NCBI GenBank assembly: GCA_045600125.1
Contig: JAZRXH010000163.1
Coordinates: 1 to 11,775 of the forward strand
Length of the DNA: 11,775 nt
Direction of reading: 5' to 3'
Source of the DNA: SIG622 sp045600125
GTDB lineage: Bacteria > Bacillota > Clostridia > Oscillospirales > CAG-382
Part shown: piece after piece, positions 7,957-11,775 of the stretch
Layout: each line of letters starts with the position of its first letter
How positions within the stretch are numbered: position 1 is the stretch's first letter
The notes under the pieces: model-generated
Told to the model about the DNA's origin: nothing
Database searches by the model: none
Seen by the model: only the letters and a program-made list of their open reading frames with translations
Translations under genes and position numbers: made by a program

Positions 7957-8805
7957 TCAGAAAGTTACCGCAAAGGACGCCGCCACGGCGAGGACGAGGG
8001 CGACGATCACACGGGCGTTCAGCTTCTCGCCCCGGAGAACGCCGAGGAGAGTGGAGAACACCATGGTGCAGCCGGTGACGATGGGGTACTGGACGGATGC
8101 CTGAATGTGTACGAGAGCGATGAGCAGAAGCAGGTTGCCGATGCCGTTGCATACGGCGTTGCCGGAGAAGTCGATGAAGCGGCTGTCGCATATGAGGGGG
8201 ATTTTCTTATCCTTTATGAGGAGGATCACGGCGCAGATGACCACTGTGCCGATACAGCGCCAGAAGGAGAACTCGGGACTTGAAAGCGCAAGATCGGGGC
8301 GGGAATTGTGGATCGCCGCAAAGACGCCGGACAGTCCGTTGAAGATGAACACGCCCACGTAGAAAAGCACGGCTTTCTTTGAAGAACGTCCCTTGTCCAC
8401 GTTCAGAATCAGCGAAGCGATGACGAGGATGCAGCCGATGATCTTGCCCGGCGTCAGCGGCTCGCCGGAGAAAAGAATGCCGTAGGCGAAGGGGAGAAGC
8501 ATACCGCCCAGCATGGCGAACATCGAGAACTGGGACAGATTCGCAACGCCGAGAGCCTTCGTGCTGCAGTAGGTGTACAGAACGCCGCCGAGAGCCGCTC
8601 CGATGGCAATGGCAAAGGCAAAGGGCGTAAAGCCTATTCTGAAGCCGGCGATGCACAGCATGATGAGGGCGCTGATGAGCCCGGAATACATGCCGAAGGT
8701 AAGCGACGCCGTCAGCGCCGTGCCCGCTTTCTTTACGTATGACTGGTTGGAAAAGAACATCCCCGCAAAAAGGGCGGTGGACAGGACGAGAAGTGCGTAA
8801 TACAT
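7957..8805 (-). CDS. EamA-family drug/metabolite transporter
   Basis: The product is a 282-residue integral membrane protein with about ten hydrophobic segments (roughly 3-20, 33-53, 60-80, 93-112, 119-136, 146-165, 180-197, 213-233, 239-257 and 264-282). That matches the 10-helix, two-repeat fold of the drug/metabolite transporter superfamily. The pseudo-repeat is visible: FSGEPLTPGKIIGCILVIAS (112-131) corresponds to LRGEKLNARVIVALVLAVAA (257-276), the conserved G-E before the last helix of each half. The start at 8805 was chosen because AGGAGG lies 6 bases upstream and the protein then begins directly with helix 1. A longer frame reaching back to 9027 would extend across the promoter at 8912-8940 and adds a non-membrane tail. 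It is first in an operon with the flavin oxidoreductase. The substrate is unknown; export of a small metabolite or toxic compound would fit the neighbour. Confidence 0.9.
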   Translation of the reverse strand: MYYALLVLSTALFAGMFFSNQSYVKKAGTALTASLTFGMYSGLISALIMLCIAGFRIGFTPFAFAIAIGAALGGVLYTYCSTKALGVANLSQFSMFAMLGGMLLPFAYGILFSGEPLTPGKIIGCILVIASLILNVDKGRSSKKAVLFYVGVFIFNGLSGVFAAIHNSRPDLALSSPEFSFWRCIGTVVICAVILLIKDKKIPLICDSRFIDFSGNAVCNGIGNLLLLIALVHIQASVQYPIVTGCTMVFSTLLGVLRGEKLNARVIVALVLAVAASFAVTF

Positions 8806-8911
8806 AGGGATCCTCCTGCTGTAAGCGTCAAGTCTTGCTCCGGCAGCCCGGGACTTCCTTTGAAAAGCCGGAAATTGCGCCGCATTTTTGGTTCGGTACA
8901 CGGCAAGCACC

Positions 8912-8940
8912 ATTATACAGCTGACGCACGTCAAAGTCAA
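8912..8940 (-). promoter_or_regulatory. Sigma-A type promoter of the transporter/oxidoreductase operon
   Basis: Read on the minus strand: -35 TTGACT (8940-8935), a 17-base spacer, and a perfect -10 TATAAT (8917-8912). The transcript would begin near 8905, leaving a leader of about 100 nt before the ATG at 8805. Such near-consensus boxes suggest a strong promoter that may need repression. Confidence 0.82.
8922..8933. promoter_or_regulatory. Candidate operator palindrome inside the promoter spacer
   Basis: TGACG and CGTCA are exact 5-bp arms around a 2-base centre, lying wholly between the -35 and -10 boxes of the transporter/oxidoreductase promoter. A dimer bound here would block RNA polymerase. 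The palindrome is short and no regulator gene lies in the window, so the operator role is inference. Confidence 0.35.
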
Positions 8941-9044
8941 TACTTCGGGAAAATCTTCGCACTTTTTTCCATATTTGACCGGATTTTTCCCGGCAAGGCA
9001 GCGCAGCACCCGCTTCTCGGGCATCAAACGAAATTTTGCGGCGA

Positions 9045-9064
9045 ATGTTGTGCAACATACACAA
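9045..9064. promoter_or_regulatory. Overlapping dyads upstream of the EF-G-like promoter
   Basis: ATGTTG (9045-9050) and CAACAT (9053-9058) form a 6-bp dyad. An overlapping TTGTG (9048-9052) and CACAA (9060-9064) form a second with a 7-base spacer. They end 33 bases before the -35 box at 9098 and about 105 bases upstream of the divergent promoter. A regulator binding site is possible but not shown. The rest of 8941-9097 shows nothing recognisable. Confidence 0.3.
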
Positions 9065-9097
9065 AATAGCGTTAAAAAATATGATAATTATTACATA

Positions 9098-9126
9098 TTG
9101 CATAAAACCTGATTTTGGTATATACT
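9098..9126 (+). promoter_or_regulatory. Probable promoter of the EF-G-like gene
   Basis: The -35 TTGCAT (9098-9103) matches half the consensus. A 17-base spacer and -10 TATACT (9121-9126) follow. A shifted -10, TATATA (9119-9124), would carry an extended TGG just before it. Predicted transcription start is near 9133, giving a leader of about 138 nt. Confidence 0.6.
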
Positions 9127-9145
9127 ATAAACAAGCCAATGTGTC

Positions 9146-9250
9146 CCCGAGAAAACAGGGTCGGGAAAAATGAAAATTGACACGGTTATCATAAAATAAA
9201 AAAGCGGTACGGCTATAGAGAAAATCACGAAAAAATCAAAGCGGGCCGTA
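9146..9250 (+). promoter_or_regulatory. Leader of the EF-G-like mRNA with two hairpins
   Basis: CCCGA (9146-9150) pairs with TCGGG (9161-9165). TACGGC (9208-9213) pairs with GCCGTA (9245-9250), ending 6 bases before the Shine-Dalgarno GGAGAGGAG (9256-9264) of the main gene. Between them lies a 10-codon reading frame (9170-9199). The layout recalls translational attenuators of ribosome-targeting resistance genes, but the hairpins are short and no alternative fold that hides the main ribosome binding site is evident. Confidence 0.3.
9170..9199 (+). CDS. Possible 9-residue leader peptide
   Basis: ATG at 9170 opens a frame coding MKIDTVIIK and stops at TAA 9197-9199, inside the leader of the EF-G-like gene. 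A weak GGG Shine-Dalgarno (9163-9165) lies 4 bases upstream, within the right arm of the first leader hairpin. Short frames in an AT-rich leader arise easily by chance, so this is a low-confidence candidate. Confidence 0.18.
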   Translation: MKIDTVIIK

Positions 9251-9270
9251 TCTGCGGAGAGGAGTTCATC

Positions 9271-11340
9271 ATGGCAATCATCACTGCCGCACCTGAAAAA
9301 ATCAGAAACGTCTGCCTCATCGGTCACGGAGGAAACGGCAAAACATCTCTTGCAGAGGGTATGCTGTTCCTCGCAAAGGCGACCGACCGACTCGGAAAGG
9401 TTGTAGACGGAAATACCGTATGTGACTATGACGACGAAGAAAAGAAGAGAAAGTTCTCGCTTTCGGCATCCCTTGCGTACATTGAATGGAAGGGCGCCAA
9501 GATCAATATTCTCGACAACCCCGGCTATCTTGATTTTGCAGGCGAAGTAAAGCAGTCCCTCCGTGTTTCCGGCACCGCCCTCATCGTCATGGACGCCAAG
9601 TCCGGCGTGGACGTAGGCTGTGAGCTGGCATGGGATTACGCTACCGAAGCAGGCGTTCCGAAGGCGTTCTTCATCAACAAGATGGACGACGAAAACGCAA
9701 GATTCGGTACCTGCATCGAGGCGCTCCGTGAAAAGTTCGGCGTATCGGTCTGCCCCATCGCCATCCCGATCATCGTCAACAGAAAGCCTCTCGGCTTTGC
9801 GGACCTGATCGAAATGAAGGGCTTTGAATACTGCAACGACGGTTCCGTAAAGGAAATGCCGATCCCCGCAGAAAGCATGGGAAAGGTAGAGGAATTCAGA
9901 AACATGCTCATGGAGTCTCTGGCTGAGACCAGTGACGAGCTGATGGAAAAGTTCTTCGCCGGTGAAGAATTCACGCTTCCCGAAATGCACGAAGCCCTCA
10001 ACTCCGGTATCGTTTCCGGCACCATCGCTCCCGTTATGGTAGGCTCCTCCACCACGCTTGCCGGCGTGGGCTCCCTCCTCGACGTGATCGCCGCTTCCTT
10101 CCCGTCTCCTCTTTCGAGAAAGCCCGAGCGTCAGCCCGACGGCAACGAGAACAAGCCCGATCCCAACGGCACTCCCGCCGTATTTGTATTCAAGACGGTT
10201 GCCGATTCCTTCGGTAAGATGTCCTTCTTCAAGGTCATGAACGGCAAGGTCACCAAGAACATGATGTTCACAAACCTCACCACCGGTCAGCAGGAAAAGT
10301 TTGCGAAGCTTGTCTGCCTCAGAGGCAGCAAGCAGTTCGAGACCGATGAGCTGAACTGCGGTGATATCGGCGTTACCACAAAGCTCGCCAACACCAATAC
10401 CAACGACACTCTCGGCGGCAGCGTCAAGTACACCGCCATCAAGTATCCCGAAGCCTTCTACTGCAAGGCGATCATCCCCAAGGCAAAGGGCGATGAAGAC
10501 AAGATCTCTTCCGGTATCGCAAAGCTCCTCGAGGAGGACAGAACCGTCAAGTTCGAGAACAATGCGGAAACCAAGCAGCTCTGCATCTACGGTCTCGGCG
10601 AGCAGCATCTGGATATCATCCTTGCGAAGCTGAAGAACCGCTTCGGCGTTGACGTGAACCTCGCCGTTCCGAAGATCGCATACCGTGAAGCCATCAAGAA
10701 GAACGTAGACGCCGAAGGTAAGCATAAGAAGCAGTCCGGCGGTCACGGTCAGTACGGTCACGTTAAGATCCATTTCGGTCCCTTCGAAGGTCCCGGTCTC
10801 GCATTCTCCGAGTCCACCGTCGGCGGTTCGGTTCCGAAGAATTTCCATCCCGCCGTTGAAAAGGGTCTGCAGGAAGCCATGCTCAAGGGCGTCCTCGCCG
10901 GATTCCCGATGGTAGGTCTGAAGGCCGATCTTTACGACGGCTCCTACCACGAAGTAGACTCCTCCGAAATGTCCTTCAAGGTTGCCGCTTCCCTTTGCTA
11001 TAAGGAAGGTATGAAGAAGGCAAGCCCCGTGCTTCTTGAGCCGGTCGGCACCCTCGCCGTTCGTGTTCCCGATTCCTACGTGGGCGATATCATCAGTGAC
11101 GTCAACAAGCGCCGCGGACGTATCCTCGGTATGACGCCCGATGAGACCGCTTCCGGTAAGACCATCGTGGAAGCGGAAGCGCCTACCTCCGAAATGGGCG
11201 ATTATGCCATCGCTCTCCGTGCTCTTACCCAGGGCAGAGGCGCCTTCGCCTTCAACTTCGTAAGATACGAGGAGGTTCCCGGCAATATCGCCGAGAAGGT
11301 CATCGCCGACAATGCGGCTAACCTCGCAGAGGAAGAATAA
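9271..11340 (+). CDS. EF-G-like translational GTPase (FusA2-type paralogue)
   Basis: The product has 689 residues, the usual EF-G length, with all five domains: G domain with G' insert (about 1-285), domain II (300-390), III (398-472), IV (473-595) and V (596-680). Motifs seen: P-loop GHGGNGKT (18-25), NKMD (136-139), GSS as G5 (258-260), domain IV GGHGQYGHV (490-498) and YHEVDSSE (559-566). The latter keeps the histidine of canonical EF-G domain IV. Two places differ from housekeeping EF-G: switch I has RKFSL (60-64) instead of RGITI, and G3 is DNPGY (82-86) instead of DTPGH, so the catalytic histidine is a tyrosine. These traits mark the EF-G-like/FusA2 group, whose physiological role is not settled. 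The ATG at 9271 has GGAGAGGAG 6 bases upstream. The gene is monocistronic, with a terminator directly downstream, and is not next to rpsL/rpsG/tuf as housekeeping fusA usually is. Confidence 0.93.
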   Translation: MAIITAAPEKIRNVCLIGHGGNGKTSLAEGMLFLAKATDRLGKVVDGNTVCDYDDEEKKRKFSLSASLAYIEWKGAKINILDNPGYLDFAGEVKQSLRVSGTALIVMDAKSGVDVGCELAWDYATEAGVPKAFFINKMDDENARFGTCIEALREKFGVSVCPIAIPIIVNRKPLGFADLIEMKGFEYCNDGSVKEMPIPAESMGKVEEFRNMLMESLAETSDELMEKFFAGEEFTLPEMHEALNSGIVSGTIAPVMVGSSTTLAGVGSLLDVIAASFPSPLSRKPERQPDGNENKPDPNGTPAVFVFKTVADSFGKMSFFKVMNGKVTKNMMFTNLTTGQQEKFAKLVCLRGSKQFETDELNCGDIGVTTKLANTNTNDTLGGSVKYTAIKYPEAFYCKAIIPKAKGDEDKISSGIAKLLEEDRTVKFENNAETKQLCIYGLGEQHLDIILAKLKNRFGVDVNLAVPKIAYREAIKKNVDAEGKHKKQSGGHGQYGHVKIHFGPFEGPGLAFSESTVGGSVPKNFHPAVEKGLQEAMLKGVLAGFPMVGLKADLYDGSYHEVDSSEMSFKVAASLCYKEGMKKASPVLLEPVGTLAVRVPDSYVGDIISDVNKRRGRILGMTPDETASGKTIVEAEAPTSEMGDYAIALRALTQGRGAFAFNFVRYEEVPGNIAEKVIADNAANLAEEE

Positions 11341-11361
11341 TCCCGGTTTTCACTGTATCAG

Positions 11362-11390
11362 GCGGTGCGGCTTTGCCGCACCGCTGTTTT
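11362..11390 (+). terminator. Strong intrinsic terminator of the EF-G-like gene
   Basis: A perfect 10-bp stem, GCGGTGCGGC (11362-11371) with GCCGCACCGC (11375-11384), closes a TTT loop and is followed by TGTTTT. An outer GTATCA/TGATAC pairing (11355-11360 with 11390-11395) could extend the stem. It starts 21 bases after the stop codon. Confidence 0.92.
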
Positions 11391-11402
11391 GATACTGTTT
11401 AT

Positions 11403-11534
11403 TTTGGGTACTGCTCGCCCCCAAACCCCCTCGCCGCCAATACGCAGGGCTGCTCGCCCTGCACCTCGCCGCCTTACGGAAGCGTGGGGCTGCTCGCCCC
11501 ACACCCTCGCCGCCTTTTGAAAAAGGCGGGCGAA
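11403..11534. repeat. Three-unit hairpin repeat, about 39-40 bp period
   Basis: CTGCTCGCCC recurs at 11411, 11450 and 11490, each followed after a few bases by CTCGCCGCC. Units 2 and 3 form 7-bp hairpins with the same TGCTC loop but different stems: GCAGGGC/GCCCTGC (11444-11462) and GTGGGGC/GCCCCAC (11484-11502). Unit 1 uses TTTGGG/CCCAAA (11403-11408 with 11420-11425). The block closes with a larger hairpin, GCCTTTT/AAAAGGC (11512-11528), extended by TCGCC/GGCGA. Open frames across it are low-complexity and not credible. Probably an intergenic hairpin element like REP/BIME repeats. Confidence 0.65.
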
Positions 11535-11547
11535 AACTTTCAAATAG

Positions 11548-11581
11548 TCAAAGTCCATACGGACTTTGACGGGTGTTTTTT
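11548..11581 (+). terminator. Intrinsic terminator after the hairpin repeat
   Basis: GTCAAAGTCC (11548-11557) and GGACTTTGAC (11562-11571) form a perfect 10-bp stem with an ATAC loop, followed by GGGTG and five Ts (11577-11581). There is no gene between it and the EF-G-like terminator, so it may be a backup stop or belong to a transcribed repeat element. Confidence 0.65.
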
Positions 11582-11591
11582 AGAATAAAGG

Positions 11592-11775
11592 GTCAGTGCC
11601 TACTGACTGATGCGGCAGGAAAGCAGTGCCGCATCAGAGGTGGGTGTGGATTTTCGGCGCACTTAATAAGTGCGGCAAGAAAGCCGCTTTTTCTGAGAAC
11701 GGGGGCGTATTGTCTTCGGCTCACGCCGTTAGTGCAGTAGTCGATAGAAAATTATCGGCTGCGTAGGCAGCGAAA
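11592..11775. other. Hairpin-dense non-coding stretch, possible structured RNA, cut by the window end
   Basis: Successive hairpins: 11592-11597/11602-11607 (GTCAGT/ACTGAC), 11608-11617/11627-11636 (10 bp, TGATGCGGCA/TGCCGCATCA), 11659-11664/11668-11673, 11672-11676/11683-11687, 11704-11708/11723-11727, 11742-11746/11753-11757 and 11758-11762/11767-11771. GCGGCARGAAAGC occurs twice (11612-11624 and 11672-11684). No reading frame with a ribosome binding site is seen. The pairing is visible; whether it is one RNA, several terminators or DNA-level palindromes cannot be decided here. Confidence 0.35.
11672..11692 (+). terminator. Terminator-like hairpin
   Basis: GCGGC (11672-11676) pairs with GCCGC (11683-11687) around an AAGAAA loop, followed by five Ts (11688-11692). 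The stem is only 5 bp, and its first two bases are shared with the preceding GCACTT/AAGTGC hairpin, so it may be an alternative fold and not a real stop. Confidence 0.4.

Noticed and set aside
8806..9027. A 74-residue N-terminal extension of the EamA transporter
   Set aside because: It crosses a consensus promoter on the same strand, and the internal ATG at 8805 has an AGGAGG site and starts at helix 1.
9177..9219. A TTGACA box in the EF-G-like leader as a second promoter
   Set aside because: No -10 box lies at 16-18 bases. The nearest TATAGA is 31 bases away.
9091..10950. A 619-codon open frame on the minus strand opposite the EF-G-like gene
   Set aside because: Same codon-register artefact; the plus-strand frame has clear EF-G motifs and a good ribosome binding site.
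9271..11340. A tetracycline ribosome-protection protein (TetM/TetO type)
   Set aside because: The P-loop GHGGNGKT, switch RKFSL and DNPGY fit the EF-G-like/FusA2 group; TetM-type proteins keep DTPGH, and no resistance or mobile context is present.

Overview
The window looks like chromosomal DNA from an anaerobic Firmicute of the class Clostridia, probably a gut or rumen lineage related to Oscillospiraceae or Christensenellales. The grounds are a giant secreted multidomain protein ending in a dockerin-like module, sigma-A type promoters, strong AGGAGG-like ribosome binding sites, GC-rich codon use that still keeps AGA arginine codons, and GC-rich hairpin repeats in the intergenic regions. The taxonomy is inferred; no rRNA or other phylogenetic marker gene is present.

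Layout. Positions 1-785 hold no credible gene. They contain a candidate structured RNA (about 11-225) followed by an intrinsic terminator, a 56/57-bp GC-rich tandem repeat (344-469), and an AT-rich stretch that carries a near-consensus promoter. Positions 846-7031 (+) encode a 2061-residue exported protein. It is built as two successive super-blocks of carbohydrate-binding-like domain, InlB/Flg_new-type repeats, parallel beta-helix and InlB repeat, followed by a C-terminal beta-sandwich region and a dockerin-like module. It ends at a strong terminator. A two-gene minus-strand operon follows, running from 8805 to 7353 in transcription order: an EamA-family membrane transporter, then a flavodoxin-fold FMN-dependent oxidoreductase of the AzoR type. 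The operon has its own consensus promoter with a palindrome in the spacer, and its own terminator facing that of the giant gene. Positions 8806-9270 form a divergent control region. Positions 9271-11340 (+) encode an EF-G-like translational GTPase with non-canonical switch motifs, behind a leader of about 140 nt, and end in a strong terminator. The last 435 bases hold a three-unit hairpin repeat, another terminator and a run of hairpins with no recognisable gene, cut off by the window edge.

Function. The giant protein is probably a cell-surface or cellulosome-like component acting on glycans or host and plant polymers, but no catalytic residues were identified. The transporter and flavin reductase probably act together in handling a toxic quinone, azo compound or other electrophile. 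The EF-G-like protein is a paralogue of the main elongation factor, not the housekeeping copy. These three units look independently transcribed. I see no CRISPR array, insertion sequence, tRNA, rRNA, phage gene or defence gene. The least explained parts are the structured intergenic regions at both ends and the leader of the EF-G-like gene.
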